This document shows positions 42,170-52,937 of a stretch of 64,000 nucleotides of DNA, in pieces. How positions within the stretch are numbered: the first letter of the stretch is position 1; the number at the start of each line of letters is the position of its first letter. The stretch lies in the NCBI GenBank assembly GCA_025526995.1, contig JAHLKG010000001.1:372001-436000 (forward strand), written 5' to 3'. This DNA is from Powellomyces hirtus. Taxonomy: Eukaryota > Chytridiomycota > Chytridiomycetes > Spizellomycetales > Powellomycetaceae. The position numbers and the translations under genes were made by a program. The notes under the pieces are model-generated. The model had not been told where the DNA came from. It did not search any database and was given only the letters and a program-made list of their open reading frames with translations.

Positions 42170-43546
42170 TCATCGACGGAACTTTGTCGGCTTCTTTGCC
42201 GACGCACCTCCTCGTCCCCCTCCTCGTCCTCTTCCTCTTCCTCGTCCCCCTCCGCCACCTCTCCCGCCGCGCCCACCGCCTCCCCGCCCCTTGTCCATTT
42301 TCTCCACGCGCGCAAAATCCTCTTTCCCAATATGCAGCGTTCCATTCTTGAACGACCCAAACCCGCCATCGATGCCGCGACTCCGGTGCTTGACCCGCTC
42401 TTTAATCCGACTCGTCTTGGCTTCCAGATCCTTTTGCCCCTGCGCGCCCATGATCTGGGTCTTGAGGGATGAGTGGTAGATGCCGAGATCCTTAGCATCT
42501 TGTAACCGTTTCGCGCCGCGTTCTCGCTCCTTGACATCCATCCCCATTTGGATGGCTCGCGGCGTTTTGGTTTTTGGGACGTGCCCGCCCAGTTCGGCGA
42601 CTTTGGAGGCCATGTATTTGCGACGATCGTTGCCGGTGAGTTGTGCGGCAGTGTATTGTTCCACGAGTTTGGACGCGCGGATCAGCTCGGCGAGGTCCCG
42701 GTCGTGTTGCTGGTCTTGGACTTCTTGCGTCGCTTCCTTTTTGCTCAGTTTCTTGCCACCGTCGGGCCCGACTGCTAGCTTTTTGATGTCGGAGGACATA
42801 AATGAGCGACGCTCGTATGAGGTGCCGACCGGGGTGGTCGGGTTGCGGGTCGCGTCTTGAAAAACTACCACCTGTGGGCCGCCCGGTGGTGGAGGTGCCC
42901 CTGCTATGGAATCTAATGTGGATTCTACGTCCTCTGAAGAGTCGTCCGATTCTATGTCGCTGTAAAAGTAGGCTTCGCCGTCACCCTCGTCGTCGTCGTC
43001 TGATCGCATGTCTTCAATGTCGTGGCGGCCTTGTGGGATGGCCCGTTCATCCTCGACTGAATCAACCTCTTCCTCTTCCTCCTCTGAGGTCTGGGCACTG
43101 ATACCATCATCCTCCTCGTCTTCTGCTTCTGGTTTTTCTCCGTCCCGGCCACTCGCTTCTAAATTTTTAACAACGACGGTCGCCGGCTTCTTTGCTTTCG
43201 TTCGCTTCTTTGCCAACCCATCTCCCGTTGGCGCTGCTTTCCGCTTCTTCCCGGACGACGATGACCCGCTTCCCCCCAGCCCTAGTCGCGCCATCATCAT
43301 TGCTTCCAGACGACTCGCTGCCCAGTCGGCCGCTCCGGCATCCGTTACCGCATCCTCCTTTGTTGGCCTATAATATTTGCAACACAAAAACCGCAGGCGC
43401 AATCTTTAGCACAAAGTCGCAAGACAAGAAGACAATTGGAAGACACGATAGACATACCGTTCTACAGACCCCGACGGTGGTTTATGAGATGAGCCAGCAC
43501 CCGCACTCGCCTTTTGCTTTATCCTTGCCGGAGGTGCCATTGACAT
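42170..43546 (-). CDS. FAF1: FAF1/C1orf131-like 40S ribosome biogenesis factor
   Basis: Probable nucleolar factor for 18S rRNA maturation (SSU processome), related to yeast Faf1 and human C1orf131. Minus-strand exons 43458-43546 and 42170-43367 with a 90-nt phase-2 intron; 428 residues. The middle is strongly acidic (EEEEEE and DDDD runs) and the C-terminal third basic, with AKDLGIYHSSL, IKERVKHRSRGI and GSFKNGTLHIGKEDFARVEK as the family blocks. It ends in an Arg/Gly-rich run (GRGGGG type) of about 30 residues. Two in-frame ATGs (43546 and 43540) can start it; the first is used. Family assignment rests on the C-terminal blocks. Confidence 0.72.
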
Positions 43547-43778
43547 TTGCGACTTTGGGTTACAGTACGGAAGTTTGAGCGGAGAGGGAGGGCAAGAAAC
43601 GAGAATGATCCTAGATATGGCATGGGAATCACAATCTAAGCCACATCATTACCCAAGACGCAAATTGCCATGCAACCACTAATTAAATTTAGCAGCTGAG
43701 GGGTGTCGCTTCAACTGATGGGACCTATGAATTCACAGAATCGGGGTGATCAATTGATTGTATATAAGGGGTAGAAAG
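43547..43778. promoter_or_regulatory. Divergent promoter of FAF1-like and SF3B4 genes
   Basis: 232 bp between the two starts. TATATAAGG at 43761-43769 is only 18 bp before the SF3B4 ATG, too close for a classic TATA-to-start distance plus leader, so either the leader is a few bases long or this A/T string is not the TATA element. Confidence 0.4.
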
Positions 43779-45061
43779 ATGGCAAACAGACCAGAAGAGC
43801 GCAACCAGGATGCGACAGTCTATGTCGGAAACGTCGATGACAGAGTCTCGGAGGGTCTGCTATGGGAGCTGATGTTGCAGGCGGGGCCTGTAGGTATGTG
43901 ATGTAACTTTGCTTTCCCGTAGTTCCGACGTTCGTGTTGCTTATTCTCGCTGGGGTTTTCCGGGTTCTAGTCAATGTGCATCTGCCAAAGGATAGAGTGA
44001 CGCAGCAGCATCAGGGATATGGGTTTGTGGAGTACATGACTGAGGAAGATGCCGACTATGCCATCAAGGTATGGGATGATCTCGCGCCGTGTTTATGACT
44101 ATTTGGTGGAGTTGCTAATGCCTTTCCGTTATCTTCTCACTCGCCAGATCATGAACATGATCAAATTGTTTGGGAAGCCGATTCGAGTCAACAAGGCGAC
44201 ATCCGACAAGAAGAATCTCGACGTCGGCGCGTCCCTCTTCATCGGCAACCTGGACCCGGACGTTGAAGAGAAATTGCTATACGACACCTTCTCCGCCTTC
44301 GGTGTGATTGTACAAACCCCCAAAGTCGCGCGGGATCCCGATACGGGCAACTCGAAAGGCTACGGATTCGTTGCGTTCGACAACTTTGAGTCGGCCGATG
44401 CCGCCATCGAGGCCATGAACGGCCAATACCTCATGAACAAACCCATCACGGTCTCATTCGCGTTCAAAAAGGATGGAAAGGGCGAACGACATGGAAGTGC
44501 GGCTGAACGGCTCCTCGCGGCGCAGTCGAGGAAGAATCAGCCGGCGCATATGCCAAACAGATTCTTTGCGGATATACCCGCGAGACCGAGACCAGGCGGC
44601 GTGCCCCCGCCCATGCCGATGCAGACTGGAATGCCGATGCAACAGGGACACCCGCCAATGCCTGCGGGCGCACCGGTCCCGGTGGCGGCGGCGGGCCAGC
44701 AGCCGTTTATGGGCGGACCGGGGGGTCCGCCATATGGAGGATTCCCACCAGGCCCGCCGCCCGGTGGCTTCCCAGGGCCGCCGCCCCGACCGGGGTTCCA
44801 ACCCATGGGCGGCTTCCCTCCAATGCGTAAGTCGTTGCTTGCAAAGTAAAAACCCAGTTCGAATTTCCCCGTTTCTTACCAATGTATCTTTTTTCTCCAA
44901 ACGTATCGCACACAGAGCGACCTCCAGGCCCGCCACCCAGTTTCCCCGGACGACCATCCATGCCCCCACCGCCGTTTCCTGGACAAGGGTTCCCACCACA
45001 ACACGGGTTTCCTCCACAGGGCCATTTCCCACCACCCCCGCAATGGGGCGCAGGGCGCTAA
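43779..45061 (+). CDS. SF3B4: Splicing factor 3B subunit 4 (SAP49/Hsh49)
   Basis: RNA-binding subunit of the U2 snRNP SF3b complex, contacting pre-mRNA near the branch site. Exons 43779-43893, 43971-44068, 44148-44826 and 44916-45061; introns 77, 77+, 79 and 89 nt in order of appearance (43894-43970, 44069-44147, 44827-44915); 345 residues. Two RRMs: VYVGNV with GYGFVEY (about residues 14-85) and LFIGNL with GYGFVAF (about 100-175). A Pro/Gly/Met-rich C-terminus follows, as in animals (longer than yeast Hsh49). The start [18 protein letters not shown] is nearly invariant in the family. Confidence 0.96.
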
Positions 45062-45255
45062 GAGAATACCATGTGCTCGCCATCCTGTGCCTGCCGCGCA
45101 TCGTTTGTCCTTTCTATTTGTAAAATATATGGTTCGGAAAACCCCAGAAGAAGAAACAAAAACTCATGGCTCGCAACGATCTATGTTTTGATGTGTGTCA
45201 TATGGATATGGAAATTGCAAATCAATGTGTGGCTTTCCTGGTTGTCGATGCCGTC

Positions 45256-46370
45256 TTAACCAAGCCGTTGCGACATTTCAATCAGTCGCTTGACTCCCAA
45301 CACCCATTTGCCCTCCTGGTCGAAACTGGTGGTCATGAGGGTCGTGGTTGCCGCGTTCGCAGTGGCGAAATCTCTGGCACTAAGCGCTGGTTTTTAAAAG
45401 CAAAAGAAAAGCAAAGCACAACATTAGGAACTGAGCCAATGGTGGGTTTTGTGGTGCCCGCATTGTTGTTGTGCGAGAGGCGTGTAGGGGCAGCATACCA
45501 TTTGCGAGCTGAACTGCTAGAGCAAGCACATGCTTCGGGACCGCGCCGCTGTTCAGGCGCTCATAGAGGTTATCAATCCGCTTGGCGGTGTCATCCAGCA
45601 TGCGTTTCTGTGAAGGCTAATGAAACACGACAACAGGTATCAGCGAAAGGTAATCCCCTTCCCTGGTCTGTGATACTCACATCATTAACCGCCTTCACCC
45701 TATCCAGTTCGGCCCGGACAGCACCCGCAATCACCGCATTCGGGTCATTCACTGCCGCCAGGACCGACGCCGGGTCGTCCAGTGCCGCGGCGGCATACGA
45801 CGCTGCCGGTGTCGCTGTCCCCGACGTCGCATTCGATCCCGTCCCACCGGGCGCCCTTTTCCGTCCCAATCCCGTCAACACATCGGTAGGGATATCGTTC
45901 CACCCATTCAGCCCCGCCACCGCGCCCTGGTAGTTCCCCGCCACGGGGGCCGCGGTTCGTAAATGCTCCGGGTAGGCAGAGTATCCCCCTGTAGTGCGGG
46001 GCGGCGTCGCACCTGCGTATCCCTGAGGCGGCGCGGGTTGCGCCGCTCCAATCGGTTGTTGTTGTTGTTGTTGTTGTTGTTGCTGTACGTAGGAAGCCTG
46101 TCCGTCAGCCGCTGGCGGTGGGGGAAACAATGGGGGCGGTGTGCCGTATCCCGTCGCGGGCGGCGGAGTGCCGTACCCTGTGTGGGTGGAGAACGCACCG
46201 GATGCACCTGCTGGGTGGGGTGGGAAGGATGGAGAGGGGGTGGGTTGAGGGTGGGTGAGGGTTGGCGGTGCGGAGAGGAAGGGCGGTGCGGCGAGAGATG
46301 GCGGCGCGGCGAGGGATGCGGGCGCGGCAAAGGGGGACTGGGGTTGCGAGTTGGGTGGGTGGATCGTCAT
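45256..46370 (-). CDS. SRA1/Sec31-type C-terminal domain protein
   Basis: Minus-strand exons 45681-46370, 45499-45607 and 45256-45386; introns 73 and 112 nt; 309 residues. The first 170 residues are Pro/Ala/Tyr-rich with a run of ten Gln, like the linker of Sec31. The last 120 residues form the helical SRA1 domain seen in steroid receptor RNA activator protein and at the C-terminus of Sec31: KRMLDDTAKRIDNLYERLN, VPKHVLALAVQLANGAL and KWVLGVKRLIEMSQRLG. GWNDIP matches the GWNDPP box of SRA1. No WD40 domain is present, so this is an SRA1-type protein rather than Sec31 itself. Exons 2 and 3 join in phase and rebuild the domain. Confidence 0.8.
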
Positions 46371-47242
46371 TGTGGGTGCAAGATTGATATATAGATGCGA
46401 TTACAGTGTCGCTGTTTGCCGGTTGCGCTTTCGAGAAGAAAGACGACGAAAATGAAATGCACTGGCAAAATGACCAACGGGGAAGCGGCGTGAGAGTTGT
46501 CACCACGAGACGCGCCACACAAACGCGCGAGACCAAAAGCAATCAAGGCATCTCAGGTTCTCGGCGACGCCAAGACGGCCAGGAGTTCACAGACCAAACG
46601 TAGAAACCGTATTAACAGCGCATTCCAATGGCTTCTAAGACGACTGGCCTGGCGCTTGGATACTGTACACGCTGCAGTACTTCACGAATGTCGGGACCGC
46701 AAACGAAGAGGCTATGTGCAGGTACTGCATTATTGCGTTTGAAACACACAGGGAAAACTGTGGATGTTCAGTATCTCTCGGGAACGAGAGCATCATCTGG
46801 CAGCAGCGATAAGGCCCGCGGAGACGTCGTGAGGGAAACCGTAAGTCGACCGGCAAAAGCCCCCTCGTTCTGACCCGTATGTCAGGAGCGGGTGAGTCGT
46901 AGGTGTCCCAGCCGCACTTGATCAGCCGAGTGGGTGAAAAAAAAACCCCCCAGCCAGAGCGCCTCCTTTTCACCCTTAAGATCCGGCATAACTTGACGCT
47001 TATTGGGGCTCAATCGTCATTGAGTCTCATGATATGTTAACATTCCCCACTCTTTTTGAGAGCCCACGAGGTGCTCAAGCAAACCAGCATAAAGCAGAGA
47101 ATGGATTAGTGACTCATCACATGGCGTTACCAAAGAATGGTCATCGCATTACTGTACTTCATAAAGCGTTTTAGAGAGAGCCTAGTAACTAGCGATTGAC
47201 AATATGACATCTCCTAAATACATCATCATCTCATGCAAAACG
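46371..47242. other. Intergenic, 870 bp
   Basis: Promoter side of the SRA1-type gene and 3' flank of the oxygenase gene. An 81-codon open frame at 46628-46873 (+) with CTRC near its start shows no homologue-like pattern, so it is not annotated. Confidence 0.45.
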
Positions 47243-48652
47243 CTACAATTTCTCAGCATCCTTTGGCAGCGAATACAGTACATCCGCGCGGATGATGTAT
47301 TTCGTACCCTGCGTAACCCTACTTCCCTCATGCAACAACGCCCCCTTGGCGTCTCCGTGCGGGAAACATAGTACGCTTCCCGTCCGCGGCGTAACGGGCC
47401 ACGCATCGAGGGTTCCCGTACGGGCCGCCGGCGTGAAGAACGTGGTCGAGCCGCCCTCAAAGTCATCGTTGAGGTAGACCAGGAACGTGAGTTTGGACCG
47501 CCGGTCCTTGTACAGGTCGTACTCGTAATTGCCTGTCACCGGGTCGAGACCGCTGCCGGGCCACGCGCCGTCAATGTGGGGACGATACACGGCACCGGGG
47601 ACGTAGCGGTACACTCTCCATCTCGAGTTCAACCCACGGAGTTCGCAATTGGGGGCGACGACGGGTGGCAGGTGGGGTCGACACCGCTCAAAGATCATGC
47701 TGAGGATATCGTCATCAGCCAGCCAAAACATGTTGTGTGCCAGCACCGAGATCTGTTCGGCGGCGGCGCCGGATCCAATGGGCGCGTCGGGCATGAACCC
47801 GACATTTTCGGTCGCGGACAGGATCTGCGTGCACTGCGCGGGCGTCAGCACGTCGGTTAAGAGGAAGGCGCCCGGAACGTGTGGGACGTTCTGCCGTGTG
47901 ACAGAGGGGGCAGATTCCGATGCGTGCGCAATCGTACCGGGGACAGAAGTATACATGATGAAATCGTGCAGATTGGGGGTGCGCCGTTCGGCACCCTTCT
48001 CAAACGACACAACCCGGAACTGCGACTTATAGTCTGTCTCCGCGTCCAAGCGTACAGTCGGATCCGTGCGCCGCGGACACGGCGCCCACGGTGGATGACG
48101 CTGCACGACCCCCTCATCCTCACCCGTCGGTTTCGGCACCATCTCCGGATCCGACGTCCTCAACACCGCGTCCAACACTCTCAACACCTCCTCTGCCCCA
48201 TCCAATCCGCCCTCCGCACTACCCACGGCATCACAATCGCGCACCCACCGTTGCAGTGCTCCCAGTTTCGGCACAACGCCACGTTCCCGCATTTCCTCCA
48301 ACAAGCGCATCGCGTCCCCCCATCGCCCGTCCGTAAGCGCATCCGATACTCGGCCAACCAGTGTGGTGCCGCCCCCGACCCCCGCTTGTGTAGACGCGGC
48401 ATTCAAACGGTGCAGGGCGATCCGCAACGCTTTGCATTGTTTGCTTCGCAATAGCGCGGGTTGCGATTCTAGGGCGGTTAGTGTAGCGACAGTCACGGCT
48501 AGTGCGCTGCTTGATATCCCATCCTCGTGGGTCGTCAAGCCCTCGTCGTCCCCGGAGTCGGACGCTTCGAGCGCGGGGACTTTAGTGACTGGGTGGGCTG
48601 GGTGGGTGGTCTCCAGACGACGTCGTTTGCGTTCTTTGCCGGCTTTGCCCAT
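47243..48652 (-). CDS. 2-Oxoglutarate/Fe(II) oxygenase with PPR-like N-terminus
   Basis: Intronless, 469 residues from the ATG at 48652 (KERKRRR just after it may be a nuclear/nucleolar signal; the frame is open further upstream). Residues about 95-170 contain a stretch matching a pentatricopeptide repeat (RWGDAMRLLEEMRERGVVPK). The C-terminal 200 residues are a prolyl-4-hydroxylase-like oxygenase: the iron site is PHID (HxD) in VYRPHIDGAWPG and the His of LLHEGSRV, with the 2-oxoglutarate Arg in KYIIRADVLY. LTFLVYLNDDFEGGSTTFF is the family core. The substrate is unknown; pairing an RNA-binding-type repeat with a hydroxylase suggests an RNA or ribonucleoprotein target (inference). Confidence 0.85.
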   Translation of the reverse strand: MGKAGKERKRRRLETTHPAHPVTKVPALEASDSGDDEGLTTHEDGISSSALAVTVATLTALESQPALLRSKQCKALRIALHRLNAASTQAGVGGGTTLVGRVSDALTDGRWGDAMRLLEEMRERGVVPKLGALQRWVRDCDAVGSAEGGLDGAEEVLRVLDAVLRTSDPEMVPKPTGEDEGVVQRHPPWAPCPRRTDPTVRLDAETDYKSQFRVVSFEKGAERRTPNLHDFIMYTSVPGTIAHASESAPSVTRQNVPHVPGAFLLTDVLTPAQCTQILSATENVGFMPDAPIGSGAAAEQISVLAHNMFWLADDDILSMIFERCRPHLPPVVAPNCELRGLNSRWRVYRYVPGAVYRPHIDGAWPGSGLDPVTGNYEYDLYKDRRSKLTFLVYLNDDFEGGSTTFFTPAARTGTLDAWPVTPRTGSVLCFPHGDAKGALLHEGSRVTQGTKYIIRADVLYSLPKDAEKL

Positions 48653-49053
48653 GGTAAGTGTGTGTGTGTGTGCAAGTAGTACGGGTTGGGAGTGGGTTCG
48701 TTCAAACACTCGTTGTCTAGGAGAACAGCTAATCACAGCGGGAAGTAGAGAAATGTCAAACTGTCAAATGCCTTCTCTTTGTTTCTTTCTGTTTGTCATG
48801 AAGTCGATGGGAATGGAAGGGTGCAGGCATGATGGATATAGCATTGCTTACGCAGAGCCATCCGTTTAAAAGACCCAGTCCTTCGCCTATTCGACAAAGA
48901 CTCGGAATTTTCAAGAAGTAGCGATCACATGCTCTATGTGTAAAATGCGACAAAATGAAAAAATGGAAGCGGGGTCCGCCGGTGCTTGCCTATCTAGATA
49001 CAGGGAAAGAGAAAGAAAATAGGAAGAGATGCCTACAATTCCTCTCCGACCTC
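48653..49053. other. Intergenic, 400 bp
   Basis: Upstream of the oxygenase and 3' flank of MDJ1. A short GT repeat (48659-48672) is the only feature noticed. Confidence 0.45.
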
Positions 49054-51171
49054 CTATTCTTTCGCAGCAGGGCCGTCGTGGTGCAACTCCTTCTTTAGCT
49101 TTTCAATCGTTGATCGGAAGAACCCCTTCTTATCGTTTTTCTCCGTCGCCTCTTTCTCTTCGGGGCTTTTGGACGTTGGTTCCGCTTTGCTGGTGGGTTT
49201 GGACTTGGCCGCAGCAGACGCAGAAGACGAAGAAGATGAAGAAGACGCCGTTGTCTTCGCCTTCGGTGTGTCTTCCGCATCCTTCTTTCCTTTCTCCGCA
49301 GAGCCAGTGCCAAAAGCCTGCTCTATCAGCTTTCGCTGCACTGGTGTCAATTTCTTTGGCAGATCAACCATCAGCGTGACCCACTGATCTCCCCTTTCGC
49401 CCCCCTTGTTCAACTTTATCACTCCGCGAGCTCGCAATCGCTTCTTTTCCATCGGCTGGGTGCCGGGTGGAATGCTGAGCTCCACGTCTCCATCAATGGT
49501 CGGGATGCGCATGACACCACCCAGTAGCGCCTTCTCGATGGGCACGTGGACGTGCACGAGGACGTCAGCTCCGTCACGTTTGAATATCGGGTGATGTCCA
49601 ACCTGGAGGACAATCGTAGCGATGGAGTTCAATATCGGAACAACGTAAATTTAACCATATGGCATGCCCCTACCTTTAGTTGCACAAAGAGGTCTCCTTC
49701 CGGCCCATCTCCTTCGAGTGGGACGTTTCCCTTTCGCGCGATCCTCAGCTCCAAGCCATCGTAGACTCCTGGCGGAATCTTGATCTCGACCGTTTGTCGT
49801 TCATTGACGCGACCCATGCCGTCACAAGTCTTGCATTTCGCTTCCGGGGGAATGCTCGATCCGGCACCTCCACAAGCGTTGCATGGAGCAGCCATTTGGA
49901 ACCCACCGCGGACAAAGCGCAGCTAATCGCGCATTTTAATTGCATGTCCATCAAAACGGATCGCACAAGATGTCAGAGATATTTACCTGTCCCGTTCCCC
50001 CGCAGGTTGTACATCTCTTTGGCTTCTCTCCGGGTTTAAGCCCAGAACCCGAACACGGCTTGCACTTTGAAACAGCTTCGAACGCAATAGTCTTCGTGGT
50101 ACCTTTCGCAGCTTCCATAAAAGGAATGTTGATAACGGTCTTGATGCTTCTTCCAACGGTGTCAAAGCCACCCCGTGCGCCACCAAAGCCCCCTCGATCA
50201 GCGCCGGTAAATCTTCCGGTGAAGAGTTGCTCAAAGATGTCCTGCGCGTTTCCCCCAAATGGGCTGCCACCGCCTCCGCCGCCGAATCCACCGAATCCAC
50301 CACCGCCGTTGAATGGGTCAAATCCAGCACCTCCACCGAACCCGCCAGCGCCCGTTGGACCGCTTTCCCCTCCACCGAAGGCGGAGTGTCCAAACTGATC
50401 GTAGTTTGCTCTTTTCGAGTCGTCTGACAAGATCTGTAGAGTAGCCAGTTATCAGTCAACCCTGCAACTCGTTGTTTTCCAAGCACTGTAACTCAACGCA
50501 CGTCGTAGGCTTCCTGGATCTCGATGAACTTTTCTTTCGCATTCGGATCTTTGCTGGTGTCTGGGTGAAAGTCGCGCGCAAGCTACGTCGTAGTTGAAAA
50601 GGTTGACAGTCAGCCTCTGTGGACAAAAGTGACTTTCCTAGCTGTGCTCGTATGAGGTCCTATCTTCATGTATACCTTGTAATATGCTTTCTTCAGGTCG
50701 CTGGCGGAAGCGCCCTTGTTCACTCCAAGTACTTCATATGCGTCTCGCTTCGGGGCGGCCGTTGATGCTAGATACGGGATGGCAATGTTGAGCTTGCTGT
50801 GTCGGATTCCTTCACCTCACCAGGGCGCCTAGTAGACTAATCGACCGAGATCACTTACGAGTCGTGTGGAATGACCGCTAGAGGATGCAATCGAAAATAG
50901 AGTTAGCGGGTGAGATTTTTGCCAGATAAGAGCGTCTCGCCAAATCTAACGACAATTCTTCTATATCCCATACCCTGCGGCTGCTGCTGGCGCAGGCTTC
51001 TTTAATTCCGGTTCGGCTTCGGAAGACGCTCCGTCGACAAGGCGCTGGTCGGGTATGCACCGTGGTTGAAATTGGTCGCGCCTGCGTTGTTTTCACAAAC
51101 AGACCGGGAGCCTGACTCTTTAGCGACAAAAAAAGACCGGCGTTTTGTGTAGCGTATGGTCGGAGACCCAT
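49054..51171 (-). CDS. MDJ1: Mitochondrial DnaJ (Hsp40) chaperone
   Basis: Type I J-protein stimulating mitochondrial Hsp70 in the matrix. Seven minus-strand exons: 50974-51171, 50859-50877, 50676-50767, 50502-50582, 49987-50433, 49674-49922 and 49054-49602; 544 residues. The first two exons give an Arg/Ser-rich presequence without acidic runs. The J domain (RDAYEVLGVNKGASASDL, then HPD in DFHPDTS) spans three exons. A Gly/Phe region follows, then four zinc motifs CKPCSGSG, CTTCGGTG, CNACGGAG and CKTCDGMG, and the substrate-binding C-terminal domain. A 90-residue Ser/Lys/Glu tail is extra. Exon 2 is only 19 nt; it was placed because both neighbouring introns then join in phase. Confidence 0.93.
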
Positions 51172-51345
51172 TGTGATTCTATGTTGCAAAAGGAATGAGT
51201 TGAGGAAAGTGTGGAGGGAAGTGACAGGTTTCGGTAGAGTAGATGCAGTTCGAATTCAATTAGTAGTTGTCATGGCTTCGGAACGCGTCTGGAAGGTTCA
51301 GGAACCTGCTGTCATCACCATCTTCCCTGCCGCGATAAAGACTAC

Positions 51346-52357
51346 ATGATGCTTGATTGTCATGCTCATATTTATTCGCCTGAATTTTCTAACGTGCAGC
51401 AAACTCTTGAAGCTGCCTACGCTGCTGGAGTTAGGGCGATCCTGAACGTTTCCGAAACGGTCGAAGATGCGGTAAAGATTCTTGAGCTCGCGCAAGAGTA
51501 TCCTATTTTGCAACCGTGTCTCGGCCTCCACCCAGTTCAGCCTGGAGCGCGAGGTTCCCGGTCGGTGCGCCTTGACGAGGTGGACAAGATTTTGGAGTTG
51601 ATCAGAGAAAACTCGGAGCGCATTGTCGCTATAGGCGAATGCGGCCTTGACTTTTCTCCTCATGTACTGGCGGGGAGTAACGTACCGCCTGCAGCGCAGA
51701 AAGAGATACAGAAGAAGGTCCTCTTCTCAAAGCGACCATGTCTTTGTTTTTCCATGATGTGCTGAAATGTGCTATTCAGGTGTTTGGCGCACAACTCTGC
51801 GTAGCGAACGAGATAGGTGTGCCTGTCAATGTCCACTCAAGACAGGCTGGCCACTACGCCGTAGATCTGATGATCGAAGCAGGGAGCAAGGGCCTTTTGC
51901 ATGCGTTTGACGGCAAAGTGGGGCATGCCCTCAAAGCTGTGCACAATGGATGTCTGATCTCCATCGCACCAAGCGTTGTTAGGAGTCCACATCTCCAGAA
52001 ACTGGCAAAGGTATACGGGCGGAGACGTCACCCCATGTTTGCGGGCGACATGTTCTGATGGTCATTCTCCAGGCCATTCCTCTTGACCATCTGGTGCTGG
52101 AAACCGATTCGCCGGCTTTGGGTCCCGCGAATGGGGTTCAAAATGTACCTGCAAATGTGCGGATAGCCTGTGAACATGTGGTAACGTCCCTCTCGGGTGT
52201 GCGCAGAAGGCACAGTCTGTGCGCTGGCCGTCGTCCTGAACAAGATTTTGTTTGTTTTTGGCAGGCAAAGATCAAAGGGATGAGTTTCGAGGACGTGGAG
52301 GCCATGACGACAGAGAATGCGATGAAGATGTTTCGACGAGTGCGACCGGTAGAGTAG
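51346..52357 (+). CDS. TatD-family metal-dependent DNase (TATDN3-like)
   Basis: Predicted Mg-dependent deoxyribonuclease. Exons 51346-51717, 51780-52010, 52073-52180 and 52265-52357; introns 62, 62 and 84 nt, all phase 0; 267 residues. All metal ligands are present: DCHAH at residues 4-8, GECGLDF, NVHSR, LHAFDG and LETDSP. The spacing and CLGLHPVQ fit the TATDN3 branch. The first intron starts GTCCTC, a weak donor, but the joint (QKEIQKK-VFGAQLCVANE) is what the family requires. The gene is divergent from MDJ1 with 174 bp between the ATGs. Confidence 0.9.
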
Positions 52358-52937
52358 CACGTCTTTGTTTCGCAGTCATTCAGCCAGCAGTCCATCTGAC
52401 AAGGCAAAGCATCGGAGTATAATAATAAGCCCTGCAGATGAGCTGAGAACAGATGCTTTCTTTTGACAGTCGCTGTTGCCTTGTGGAATGGGGGGGGCGA
52501 CATACTGAATGTAGTGAGACCCAAGCCTCCTTCTCTTTGCGCGTCACTTTGCGCTCCGCGTTTTCCCCCTCAGTCAGCCTTTCTCTTTTGTCCTTTTCAC
52601 TTCTCGTTGGTTGATGATGATGATATCAATGACTGTGAAGAAGGCGGGATGCTGCCAACTTTTCCCCCTTTTTCTTCCCTCGTACAGAACCATAGATTTC
52701 CTTCTTGTGTGATGGAAAAGCCTTCTTTCGGCTGACTTCGCCACCACTGCTGGCACTATCGTAATAAACTGCCACGCTTAAACGTTTCTAACTTGTGGAT
52801 CCTGCCGGCACACTCGTTGTTTCATGGACCCTTGACGCATTTCTTTTTTCCGTGCTTTGTCGACTGATCAGCTTATATTCGCTCCGCCTCAGCTTGCTCG
52901 CCCGAGCCTCTGTTACCTGAGAAACTTTGCAGCCACC
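52358..52937. other. Intergenic, 580 bp
   Basis: Promoter of the PH-domain protein. A GCCACCATGG context surrounds the downstream start codon. No other gene, RNA or repeat noted. Confidence 0.45.

Noticed and set aside
43761..43769. TATA box of SF3B4
   Set aside because: Only 18 bp from a start codon that family alignment fixes; too close to serve as a normal TATA element.
46628..46873. 81-residue plus-strand frame with CTRC near its start
   Set aside because: No homologue-like features, no splice support and poor composition after 30 residues.
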